From: Tilletia caries
Taxonomy: Eukaryota; Basidiomycota; Exobasidiomycetes; Tilletiales; Tilletiaceae
DNA length: 64,000 nucleotides
Direction of reading: 5' to 3'
Assembly (NCBI GenBank): GCA_032718865.1
Contig: JALUTQ010000007.1
Coordinates: forward strand, 2,108,001 to 2,172,000
Each line of letters begins with the position of its first letter. Position 1 is the first letter of the stretch. This document shows, piece by piece, positions 55,309 to 64,000 of the stretch. The notes below the pieces were generated by a model. That model was given only the letters and a program-made list of their open reading frames with translations, was not told the origin of the DNA and did not search any database. A program made the translations under genes and the position numbers.

Positions 55309-56265
55309 ACTGACTGAGTAAGGACTGAGTGGGGGAGTGTGTGTGTGTGAGTGGGAGAGTGAGTGAGTGAGTGAGGGAGAATATGTAGAGAGTGAGTTGG
55401 TGGTGGCAGGGAAGGAAACAGCGAGCACCGAAGCCATCTTCATCATATGGGCGACGCGGCAGGCGAGCATCAGGGGCAAGCCACCACTCAGCCTGAGACA
55501 CTGCTCCAGTGCCACTCCCATCGCCGCCTCCTCTCCCAAGCCTAACCTTTTCCTTTTTCTTTTTCTCTTTCGATCTCTCTTTGGGTGCAAAACATTTCCA
55601 ACGGCACCTCGCTCCGTCCTCGAATCGGCGCGCTCGCGGATCCAAATACAGAACAGAGTGCAGCTGTAAGCCAGCATCCGTTGGCAAGTCGCATCGTGAT
55701 CCGTGTCTGGTCATGCAGGTCAAAGCGTCGCGGATGGCTTCAAGTGATGTCGGTCCAGCTGACTGCTGAGAAGGACGAACCTGTGGGCTGTGACGGTCGG
55801 TCGTAAGTCGTTATTGTTGGACTTCTGACTAAGGCAAGCCACGCGGTCCAATGTATTCGTATCGAGGCCTTGGTAATCTCGCGGAGAGATGCTGAGAAGG
55901 TAATACGAATGCCTGATGTTCTGCCTAGATTGAGCGGTGGTCTGGGTCTGCTAAGGGTCTCTTATATACTGTGTGTGCTAGTGGTCTGTGCGTCTTTCCA
56001 GAGGTTTCCACCGCCCACGCCGTGTGAGAGTCCGGCGCCATATGAGATTTCCATACCATTCGCCGATGGTCTCCAACAGTTATTAGGCTGAGGACCAAGA
56101 AAAACCAACGAAATTACCGCATCGCTGGCACTTGGATCACCCTCCCGAAGCCAAGGCCCAATAAGAGCCACGCTCTCCCGCGTCTTCGCTGGAAGAAGTT
56201 CCGAGAGCTTGAGTATGAAATAACTGAAGGTCGGTCACTTGTACATCAAGCTGTCCCAGCAGGCA
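55309..56265. other. intergenic region
   Basis: Upstream of the GPI-protein gene: GTGAGTGAGTGAG repeats at 55348-55378 and a CTTTTTCTTTTTCTCTTTC tract at about 55550-55575. It ends at the 3' end of MMM1. No gene was recognised. Confidence 0.55.
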
Positions 56266-58148
56266 TCATCGCATCATCTCCTCCGTCCCCCGTCCGAGCG
56301 TCATCTCAGGTACGCCGCTCGTTCCCGTGCCCGCCGTCGGTATTCTCCCCCCCAGTCCAGGTCGCCGCAGTCCGGGCCCATAGAATGACCCAGGAAGGGC
56401 AGATGAGGCCCCCGCTGCTCCTGTCGAGCCCATTCGTCCAGGCATTCCTCCTATCCCCGTCGTCGTCGCAGCCGACCGAGCTGCGAAGACAGGATCGAGC
56501 ACAGCGCTCCCATCGTGCTGCGAATTGCTCCCATTGGGACGGGACCCCGTCGTGGCCGCGGTGGATGTAGACGCGGACGCAGAAGCAGAGGTGGAAGTAG
56601 CAGGCACGCCTAATGACGGTCCTGGCACCAGATTTGGTAACCCCAATGCCCAAAAGCGCGGCCACACGAACCGATCATGCACAAAGGCCCGCAGTCGGGC
56701 GACGAGCAACTGCTCGATCTTGGGGATGTCCTGCAGTTTCGCTCGGGAGCCAATCAGCGAGGATGCGTGGGCTTCCAGCACAAAGTCCGGTTGCAGGGAG
56801 ATGTGCAGGTGGTGTCTGCACTTCGGTTTTGGCGGCGGCGTCGGTGGTTGTGCCAGTCCTGATGTGGCTTGGCCGTTAAGAGCCCCTTCTGATGAGGCCG
56901 CCTGTTGGGCCGTCTCCGTAGGCAGCACCATCGATGGCACAGTAGAGAAGAGCTCGAGGGCAAGCTGGTAAAGAGAGAAAGCGAGGTCAACACGGCAACA
57001 GTAACGTCTTTCAAAGATGGCGAGACTCACTGTTCCTGAAAACCTGGCGACGGTCAGGCTGAGCGAAATCGGAAGGACAGCGAAGCGAGGCTTGGGGAAA
57101 TTTACCACAAGCTTCGTCTCAATCGAGAGCGAGAGCTGGTCGTTGTAGTCAATGTCGACCTCGATTCTCTAGCATTTCAAAAGGCAGTCAGCGACTCGGT
57201 TTAGATGAATCGTACGAAAACAAGATGTCATACTCACCATTCGTCCAGTGTCGTCGGCAGGGCGGACTCGCGCCGCGCTGAAGGATGGGAACTGCTCTCC
57301 AAAGTCAACGTCGATGACATGTATTGGATCCTGCCCAGAAGAATTGAGGCACGCGGGTAGATACCAAAAAGAATTTCAGCAGGGCGCCTATACGTGAATA
57401 CCAGTAACAGAAAAAAAGTACCCACCAGCCAGTCGATGTTCGCCTTTGATATCCGATAGTTGACAGCTTCCTGTACCAAATCACGCGCATTGCGCTCCCG
57501 CTTCCCATCGGCCTCCTCATCCGGCACCGAGGACATCCCCGCCTTCTCCCGCTCCGCCCCACCACCTCGCGACCGCGACCGCCCATGTCCCTGCTGCTGC
57601 TGCGTCGCCGCCCCTACAATCTGAGCGATCATGCTGGCCCCGCCCGCCATGGCGTCCTCTCGATAACCGGCGATGCCCTGGGCGAAGAGGACGTTGACCC
57701 AGTCGGTACTTTCCGACGGGTGCGTGCTGATGTCGTACCCCGTCCGCTCGAGGATGGCCGTCCAGAGCGCGGCATAGGCTCCCGTCGTCGACGTCCCCGC
57801 CGCACCGGATGCAGCAGCGGCCGCCGCTGCCGCTACCGCATTTTTCTCCCCCGCCGCTCCACCCCTTCCCCTACCACCACCGCCCGCGCCGACGGCAGCC
57901 GCGGCCCCATTGGATAAAGCCGCTACGCCGAGAGCGGCTCTGCGCTGTTGCTTGCGTGCGGCGGCTGCGATGGTGCCTGCTGTGTTGAGGAAGGGGGAGC
58001 GTCGTTGGAGGGCCTGGGCGCGGGTGTCTTCGAAGATGAGGAAGCGGATGAGGACCAGGCCGAGGACGACGATGGAGAGCTGGCCGACGATGAAGCCGTG
58101 GGTGAAGGTGAACGTCGGCACGGGCGGACAGAGTTGGGCAGCGGCCAT
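56266..58148 (-). CDS. MMM1: Mmm1, ER subunit of the ERMES complex
   Basis: Four exons: 58148-57426, 57330-57238, 57168-57031, 56964-56266 (550 aa). A short lumenal N-terminus precedes the ER membrane helix (GFIVGQLSIVVLGLVLIRFL). An SMP lipid-transfer domain is reassembled across the exons: STDWVNVLFAQGIAGYR, NIDWLDPIHVIDVDFGEQFP, LSIETKLVVNFPKPRFAVLP, HLHISLQPDFVLEAHASSL, KIEQLLVARLRAFVHDRFVW. Mmm1 joins Mdm10, Mdm12 and Mdm34 to tether ER to mitochondria and pass phospholipids. Two things are unusual: an Ala/Gly-rich linker of about 60 residues after the membrane helix and a Ser/Ala/Gly-rich tail of about 130 residues. The gene is divergent from the dehydrogenase gene. Confidence 0.92.
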
Positions 58149-58496
58149 TCTTTTCTATGTATTTATACTCAGTCAGGCAGTCACTCTATCTCCATCTGTC
58201 TGTCATCGTGAGGAAGAGGATCTCGATGCCTTCATACAGACATACATACTCACGCTCACTGTAAACTTTCGAAGATCGTTTGAGGTGGGAGAAGGAAAAG
58301 CTCCGAGTGTTTGTTAGCCACGTGGTGCGCTCTCGGCCGTAAGCAGCTCCCCGCCCGGCCACTCCGGCTCGTCTTGACTGCCGGCTCGCACTGACACTGA
58401 CTTTGCCCCACCTTTTCCCCCCATCCTTCTGACCGTCCACCACCACCTCTTCCCCTTCCTATTTACATAGTATTTCGCTCTGTAACCTCGCCCAAT
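58149..58496. promoter_or_regulatory. divergent promoter of MMM1 and the dehydrogenase gene
   Basis: 348 bp between divergent ATGs, with CACGTGG at 58319 and a CT-rich stretch just before 58497. Shared regulation is only inferred. Confidence 0.55.
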
Positions 58497-60141
58497 ATGC
58501 CTAAGGACGCCGCACCCGAAGTTATGCCCGAGCTCGACGTGGCCACGCTCTTCGGCGTCAAGGGAAAGGTGAGCTCCCGTCACTTCATCGAAGAAGGTCG
58601 GCGCGCGCTCACAGTTCTTCGCATGCTATTCTCGTTCATACTCAGGTCGCCCTCGTTACCGGTGGCGCCACCGGACTCGGAAAGAGTGAGGCATTTCCTG
58701 TTTAGATTTTGCACCCGCTTCGACTTTGGCTGACTTGGATCTGCTTCTGGCCTTGCAGTGATCAGCGCTGCCTACATTCGTAACGGTGCCAAGGGTATGT
58801 ATATTTCCCTCCTTCCCACGCTTGATCCCACGAGCTGTTCCTAACTCCCGTGTAACCGCTCTGCTCACATAATATCCGTTTGAAATAGTCTACATCGCCT
58901 CGCGGAAGTTCGACGACATCAAGCGCGTCGCCGAGCAGCTCTCCGCCCTCTCCCCCAAGGGTGCCGTCAGTGAGCATCAGAAACGCCGCTCGCTCGTTGG
59001 GGAAGCCCTCTTTACTTGAATCATCTCAAATTGCTCTGCTCTTTCCCCTCAGACGGCCCTGCATGCATCGGTCTCCAAGCCGATGTTGGTTCCAAGGCAG
59101 GCTGCGACGCCCTCGCCAACCAGATCAAGGAGAAGGAACAGACTCTCGACATCTTGGTCAACAACGCCGGTATCACCTGGGGTGGTCAGTATTCGTGTTA
59201 TATCTCCATTTTAGTTTGCGCGACGTTTCTCAACTCGTTTCCCGTTTCTCTACGCAACTTGCAGCTGCCATGGACGACTTCCCTGAGGAGAAGGGATGGG
59301 ACAAGGTCTTCCATCTCAACGTCAAGTCGCAATTCTACCTGACTGTCGCGTGAGCTTTGGATCGGCTGAAGATTTGCCGTTCGAAGAGGCCATCGGTGGA
59401 CGGCTCGCTGACAAGCATTTTAACATCCCATCTACAGCCTGCTGCCTTTGCTTGAGAAGGAGAAGTCGAACCTCAGTGAGCATTTCCACAAATCCAGGTC
59501 GGCTGAAGGCGCACGATTCTCATTATACATGTCTTACTTTCTTCTCCGTGCTCCGCGTGTGTGTCTACAGAGCACGCCAGTGTTATCAACATTGCTTCTA
59601 TCGCCGCCATCTCACCCATGGCAGCCACGCCCCTGGCCGCTCCCGGCGCCGGTACCTGGTCCTGTGAGTAGTCCTCCACGCTCGCCTCTCAGACGCTACC
59701 GAATACAGGGCTCACATTCCCTGCTTCGTCACTCTAAAGACCAACCCTCGAAGGCGGCGAGCGTGCATCTGACCCGGACATTGGCAAACAGCCTTGCGGA
59801 GCGCTTCGTCCTCGTGAACGCCATCCTGCCCGGCGTCTTCCCCAGCAGAATGACCTCGTACGGTCTGGAACAGAGCAAGGAGCTCTTCGAGGCTGGTCAG
59901 CCAACAGGTGAGTTGCAGCAGCCCACCAGGATAACGCGCGAACCTTTTTCTTTTCTTTGCTCGGTTTTCATTGACGGGATGGGTTGTGGCTTTCCTTTTT
60001 CTACTACCAGGTCGCATCGGTTCGCCAGAGGACATCGGTTCGGCTGCGCTCTACTTTGCTTCCCGTGCAGGAGCTCACACGACCGGTGTCGCGCTCGTCC
60101 TGGATGGCGGTCAGAGCATCCAATGGTCTCCCCGCATGTGA
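58497..60141 (+). CDS. classical short-chain dehydrogenase/reductase
   Basis: Ten exons: 58497-58568, 58646-58685, 58759-58794, 58889-58969, 59053-59184, 59265-59349, 59438-59475, 59571-59663, 59740-59907, 60011-60141 (291 aa). Motifs in order are the cofactor loop TGGATGLGK (about residues 29-37), DILVNNAG, the catalytic Ser region NIASIAAIS, and the active Tyr and Lys in SYQPSKAA (Tyr193, Lys197). Then come LPGVFPSRMTSYG and the C-terminal GRIGSPEDIGSAALYFAS and GVALVLDGGQS. The Ser-Tyr distance is stretched by an Ala/Pro-rich insert (AATPLAAPGAG). It is an NAD(P)-dependent oxidoreductase of unknown substrate. With ten exons in 1.6 kb it is the most finely split gene here. Confidence 0.92.
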
Positions 60142-60583
60142 GGGACAGCGCGTCTCTTCTCCTGCTCTGTTCTCGTGAGAGGGGGGTTCAATCGCATTCT
60201 TTTAGGAATCAGCTTCTTGAAACATCGTTTGGATATCCCGTCACTCGCAATTGGACAGTGGACTTGTTGAGCTGAGTGAATATTAATAGTGAAGCGTGTC
60301 TATGTGACTCGATTGCCTGCCAGAAACATCGGGGCGTCAGGACCTCCTTCGCTTGAAGCTTGTGTGACTCGACATGCTGCGCAGTCCACAACGTCCACTG
60401 AAGGCTGATGTGCGTGTCGGGCGCAATGAGCTCCCGCTACATAAGTAGAAGTTACACGAGTGGGAAAGGACATGGCTGACTTTCTCTTTACTCGGAGGGT
60501 GTCTTCAGCTTATTCGTTCTGATTTTTCCCCATTCCCTCCCTCCCCAGCCGCCGCAGCATAACCACCTGAATCCTCCTAAGCC
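60142..60583. other. intergenic region
   Basis: 3' flank of the dehydrogenase and upstream region of the next gene, CT-rich from about 60515. Nothing else seen. Confidence 0.55.
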
Positions 60584-62899
60584 ATGACTGCCTTCAAGAA
60601 GAACGACTCTGCCGCCTCAACCCAGATCGTGACCCTGCCCGACATCCCCGAACTGCGTGACCCTAACTTCCTCGACGTCCTCCTGGCCCCTGCTGAGCTC
60701 GACAGCCGCCCAAAGGCCGCCAAAGTCTCAAATGGTCGGACCCACCCTTTCATGGACGCCCTCGTCGAAGTCGGTGCGCGAACCAAGACGGCCAACGGAG
60801 CCGACGCCCTCAATACCACGGGTTCGGCCCTCCTCGATGCCTTCTCAGGTCTCCAGTCCAGTTCGACTCCTGCCGAGCTACATCTCTGCCTGAGTGATGC
60901 CTGGCAGGAAGACCCGGTCATGGCGTTACGGATCATTTGGAACGTTCGCAGTATCTGTGATGGAAAGGGGTCAAAGTCGACCTTTTATCGGTGCTGGGGC
61001 TGGTTGTACCGCCACCATCCTCGGACCGCCCTTGTCAATTTGGCTCAGCTGGTGGAGCCTGTCTCGGAGCAACCTGGGCGACGGCGGCGGGAGAAGGCAT
61101 CAGCAACGACCACGACCACGGAAGACGGCTCAGTGAATCCGGACCAAATTCAGGACGAGGACAAGAAGCAGAAGGAAGCTGTTCCGAAGCCGAAGTTCAA
61201 GAGTCACGGGTACTGGAAGGACATTCTCAACATTCTCGTTCTTGCCCTTCACGACGAGCTCGACGCAGAGGCGCCCGCCTTTCTCAACGGAGTCCGCCCC
61301 TTCTGGACCCTGCCCAAGGACGACCCCGAACGGAAACGGCTGGCTCATGATGAAAGGACTCCGAAGCAAGTGAAGATACTCAAGGCGAATGCGAAGCGAG
61401 CCAAGGAAGCAAATCGTCCCGTCAAACAGCTGCAAGCTGAGGAACGGTACGCCGCTCTTGAGCACAAGTTGGCCACGCCCAAATTCCGTGCCTTATATAT
61501 TGCGGTGGCCCGACTCTTCGCCGATCGACTGCTCAAGGACGTCGCTTTGATGGGGGACGCCAACAAGGTGCGCGTCGGCGAGAAGGAGAAGAAGTTCGAC
61601 CTCCTCTTCCAGATCTCCCTAGCTGGCAAATGGGCCCCCTCCGCCGGCGCAGCGCACGATCGGCTCACGAACATCTCCACGGCCATTGCATTCCTCGTCG
61701 CAGACGGCTTACCCAAAGCTTACCTACCTGCCATTGTCGGCAAGAAGGAAGAACTCGACGCTTCTACGAAGGCACACGTCATGCGGTCCTTCTACCAACG
61801 CTGGCTACTTAAGGAACTTCGCCAGACATTGCAGCTCCCCGAACCGCTGATGTCGGCCAACCGATGGGCAGAGATCCGCTATCGACGAGTGGCATCCCTG
61901 GCGATGTCGACGAACAACCACCTCTTCTTCCAGCACGACGCCGACAGGTTCAAGGAATACATCCGAGCTGTCGAATTGGGCAAGAAGACGATTAGCGGAG
62001 CGACGCTGATGCCGCATGAGCTCCTCACCAAGCTCATTCACGGCTTCGACATGGCGGAGCGGACCAAGCTGAGGAGGATCGCTGCACTAGGAGCGGCGGG
62101 TGAGGAAGTGCTTGGGGAGCTCCGGGAGATGCAATCGCGAGTTATCGAGGCGCAGTGGGATGCTCTGGTCGATGATTTGCGTCAGGCAGGGTCCTTGGGG
62201 GACGCCCTGGCCATCTGCGACGTCTCGGCATCGATGGGCTACCCATACGCTTACTACCCACCAAACCAGACACTCCCCATCATGGTGGCTATCGCATTCT
62301 CGCTCCTCATCGCCTCCCTCGCGGCCGAACCGTTCGGTGGCGGGTTCATCACCTTCAGCCACAAGCCCAAGTTCGTCAAGCTGGATCTTAAGAACGACTC
62401 GCTCCGGACGTCGTTCGACAAGACGTGTCGTGCGAATGCAGGGCTCAACACCGACCTTCGTGCCGTCTTCATGGACCTTCTCCTACCCATGGCCAAAGAG
62501 CGCGGACTGCGAAAGGAAGACATGGTCAAGCGGCTCTTCATCTTCAGCGATATGCAGTACGACCAGGCGTGCTCGCCGGAGCATGAGTCGGACTCCTGGG
62601 AGACGACGTACGATGCCATCGCACGGGCGTACGACGAGGCTGGGTATGAGGTGCCCCAGATTGTCTTTTGGAACCTGGAGAACGCCGGGACGTTCGAGGT
62701 GCAGGCGGATCGGAAGGGGGTCGCGATGATGTCTGGCTCTTCGCCGGCCATGGTCAACGTCTTCATGGGCGAGATGGAGCCGGACGAGGACGAGGAGAAA
62801 AAGAGCCGAACTGAGGCGGAGGAGAAGGAGGAGTTCAGTCCGATCAGCATCATGGAGAAGGCGCTCAAGCGCTTCGATACCCTTCAAGTCGTGGATTAG
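60584..62899 (+). CDS. DUF2828 / TROVE-VWA-like protein
   Basis: Intronless, 771 aa. It starts after a CT-rich leader and a CCTAAGCC context. The N-terminal half matches the plant and fungal DUF2828 family: HPFMDALVEVGARTKTANGA, LSDAWQEDPVMALRIIWNVR, DGKGSKSTFYRCWGWLYRHH, FKSHGYWKDILNIL. A charged helix (KILKANAKRAKEANRPVKQL) follows. The C-terminal half is VWA-like with an intact MIDAS start (AICDVSASMGYP, the DxSxS pattern), then FGGGFITFSHKPKFVKLDL and KRLFIFSDMQYDQA. This is the fold of the Ro60 ring that binds misfolded small RNAs in animals and bacteria. RNA binding here is inferred. No partner gene is nearby. Confidence 0.9.
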   Translation: MTAFKKNDSAASTQIVTLPDIPELRDPNFLDVLLAPAELDSRPKAAKVSNGRTHPFMDALVEVGARTKTANGADALNTTGSALLDAFSGLQSSSTPAELHLCLSDAWQEDPVMALRIIWNVRSICDGKGSKSTFYRCWGWLYRHHPRTALVNLAQLVEPVSEQPGRRRREKASATTTTTEDGSVNPDQIQDEDKKQKEAVPKPKFKSHGYWKDILNILVLALHDELDAEAPAFLNGVRPFWTLPKDDPERKRLAHDERTPKQVKILKANAKRAKEANRPVKQLQAEERYAALEHKLATPKFRALYIAVARLFADRLLKDVALMGDANKVRVGEKEKKFDLLFQISLAGKWAPSAGAAHDRLTNISTAIAFLVADGLPKAYLPAIVGKKEELDASTKAHVMRSFYQRWLLKELRQTLQLPEPLMSANRWAEIRYRRVASLAMSTNNHLFFQHDADRFKEYIRAVELGKKTISGATLMPHELLTKLIHGFDMAERTKLRRIAALGAAGEEVLGELREMQSRVIEAQWDALVDDLRQAGSLGDALAICDVSASMGYPYAYYPPNQTLPIMVAIAFSLLIASLAAEPFGGGFITFSHKPKFVKLDLKNDSLRTSFDKTCRANAGLNTDLRAVFMDLLLPMAKERGLRKEDMVKRLFIFSDMQYDQACSPEHESDSWETTYDAIARAYDEAGYEVPQIVFWNLENAGTFEVQADRKGVAMMSGSSPAMVNVFMGEMEPDEDEEKKSRTEAEEKEEFSPISIMEKALKRFDTLQVVD

Positions 62900-63376
62900 C
62901 ATCATGTAACTTATCAAACCCCCTTAACATTCATTGTGTACCTTGTTGACCCGCAATACCAGACCGTTTGTAGCATGAGAAGAGGCGTATTCATTCGAGT
63001 AGTACGATCCGAAAGCGGGCAGTTAAGAGAGAAAGAGGGTCAACGACAGTGAAGATGATGATGACGGATAGATGGAGTGCAAAGGGACACGAGAAAGAGG
63101 AGGAAGGCAGAGAGAGATTATGCAGACGAATCCAGGTCACAAGAATCCGCGGAAGAGAATCCGGATATGGGAAAGGAAGAGAGAGGAGAGAGAGAAGGAA
63201 GGAGTGTTGCAGGTCCGAGAGAGGACGGCAAGTCAAGACGTTCCACTATGTACGAGAGGGAGGGGCAGGTCCAAGGCGCTAGATGATAGTTCTGCATCGT
63301 AGATCCGCAAGAATGGGGTGAAAGGAATGTAAAAGTGCCGAGAGAATCCAGGAGGGCCCACACACACACAAAAATC
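62900..63376. other. convergent 3' flanks
   Basis: Purine-rich on the plus strand (GAGAGAAGGAAGG-type tracts at about 63095-63235) and a CA repeat at 63359-63371. No gene seen. Confidence 0.55.
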
Positions 63377-64000
63377 TCACCGCCCCTCGTCCTCATGCAG
63401 ATCCCCAACGTTCAAAAGCGGTTCAGGAGAACCACGGGCCACCTGTACCGCCGCCGGCGGATACTGGCTCAGCGGCCGCAGACGAAGCAAGTCCGGTATC
63501 CTCGGTGGGCCCGCGGAGGAGGAGGGGGCCGAGTTGTCGTCGCCGGCGACACCGGTTGGGATCGACGACAGGGCCGAGTTCCGGACGGGAACGCCGATCA
63601 CTCGACTGCCGCTACCGGTGCCGCTGCTGCTGCCCATGTTGGCCAGTGGGATGCCTCCTTCCCCCTCAAGCCCTTGCCCCGAGGACGCAGCCGACGTCGT
63701 GCCCAGGGCATCATCACCGGGGAAAGCGACTCCTCCTCCCCCTGAACCTCCCGCACCCGTCCCGCGCTCGGGAGCCACTGAGGGGTGTCGACGGAGATAA
63801 TCGTTCCGAATCGCCCTGGCCTCATAGTACGTTCCCGCCGACTCGGCCGAGGTGACACCGTACCCGGATTTACCCACGCCCAGGCGATCCGGATCGGGAT
63901 CGTTGTCCGGAGCGAAGGGCCCCACCCGTGGACCGCGCGGGTCTCGAGCCGGGCTGGGCCCGATCAGATGGTCGTCCACCTCGTCAAGATAGACACCGTG
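63377..64000 (-). CDS. 3' end of an unrecognised gene, cut by the window edge
   Basis: The minus-strand frame is open from the window edge to a stop at 63377 (207 codons visible). It continues to the right through GVYLDEVDDHLIGP, so the start is outside. The visible part is disordered: Pro/Asp-rich (APDNDPDPDRLGVGKSGYG), one more structured piece (TYYEARAIRNDYLRRHPSV), Gly/Ser-rich stretches and a Leu/Arg-rich end (IPDLLRLRPLSQYPP). A GTGAGA donor overlaps the stop, so a short further exon is possible. Function unknown. Confidence 0.7.
   Translation of the reverse strand, partial: HGVYLDEVDDHLIGPSPARDPRGPRVGPFAPDNDPDPDRLGVGKSGYGVTSAESAGTYYEARAIRNDYLRRHPSVAPERGTGAGGSGGGGVAFPGDDALGTTSAASSGQGLEGEGGIPLANMGSSSGTGSGSRVIGVPVRNSALSSIPTGVAGDDNSAPSSSAGPPRIPDLLRLRPLSQYPPAAVQVARGSPEPLLNVGDLHEDEGR

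Overview
The window is nuclear DNA of a filamentous or yeast-like basidiomycete fungus. It is moderately GC-rich. Genes are densely packed on both strands and cut by many short introns (mostly 50-125 nt, GTGAGT-type donors, CTGAC/CTAAC-like branch points). The proteins are typically fungal: an Msc7-type aldehyde dehydrogenase, the ERMES subunit Mmm1, a Kre9-like GPI protein and an Mmid2/Wsc-like surface protein. The species cannot be named from the sequence; intron density argues against an ascomycete yeast. No tRNA, rRNA, CRISPR array or intact transposon was recognised.

Layout, left to right. 0-3 kb holds only short, uncertain genes. 3.0-6.6 kb is a mitochondrial RNase II-type exonuclease (DSS1/MSU1 family), followed at 7.7-8.1 kb by a decayed copy of its own 3' end. 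9.0-12.4 kb encodes a large orphan Ser-rich protein, and 13.6-15.9 kb an orphan multi-pass membrane protein on the minus strand. 17.1-18.2 kb is a DUF1771-SMR protein. 18.7-21.4 kb is a divergent ribosomal-protein pair, RPL32 and RPL16, each with an unusually long intron. 22.2-24.4 kb is a cytochrome P450, 26.0-27.4 kb a Ser/Ala-rich single-pass surface protein, and 28.2-29.6 kb a MARVEL-type four-helix membrane protein.

From 29.8 to 31.2 kb lies the most unusual feature: a non-coding, imperfectly palindromic element. Two arrays of a degenerate ~22-bp unit face each other across a ~280-bp spacer, and the array ends form a near-perfect ~35-bp inverted match. To its right come an MSC7-type aldehyde dehydrogenase, a homocysteine S-methyltransferase, a J-domain protein with a glycine-zipper segment, VPS39/VAM6 (10 exons), a C2H2-like zinc-finger protein (minus), the PP2A scaffold TPD3 (minus) and REV3, the catalytic subunit of DNA polymerase zeta (17 exons). 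The right end carries a Kre9-like GPI protein (minus), MMM1 (minus), a short-chain dehydrogenase, a DUF2828 TROVE/VWA-like protein, and the 3' end of an unrecognised gene cut by the window edge.

The genes form no pathway cluster; this is a housekeeping neighbourhood. Several neighbours are divergent pairs sharing short promoters (RPL32/RPL16, MMM1/SDR, TPD3/REV3). All exon models were built by hand from splice signals and reading-frame continuity; for every multi-exon gene with a full model the summed coding length is a multiple of three. Functions rest on recognised motifs, not on database searches.
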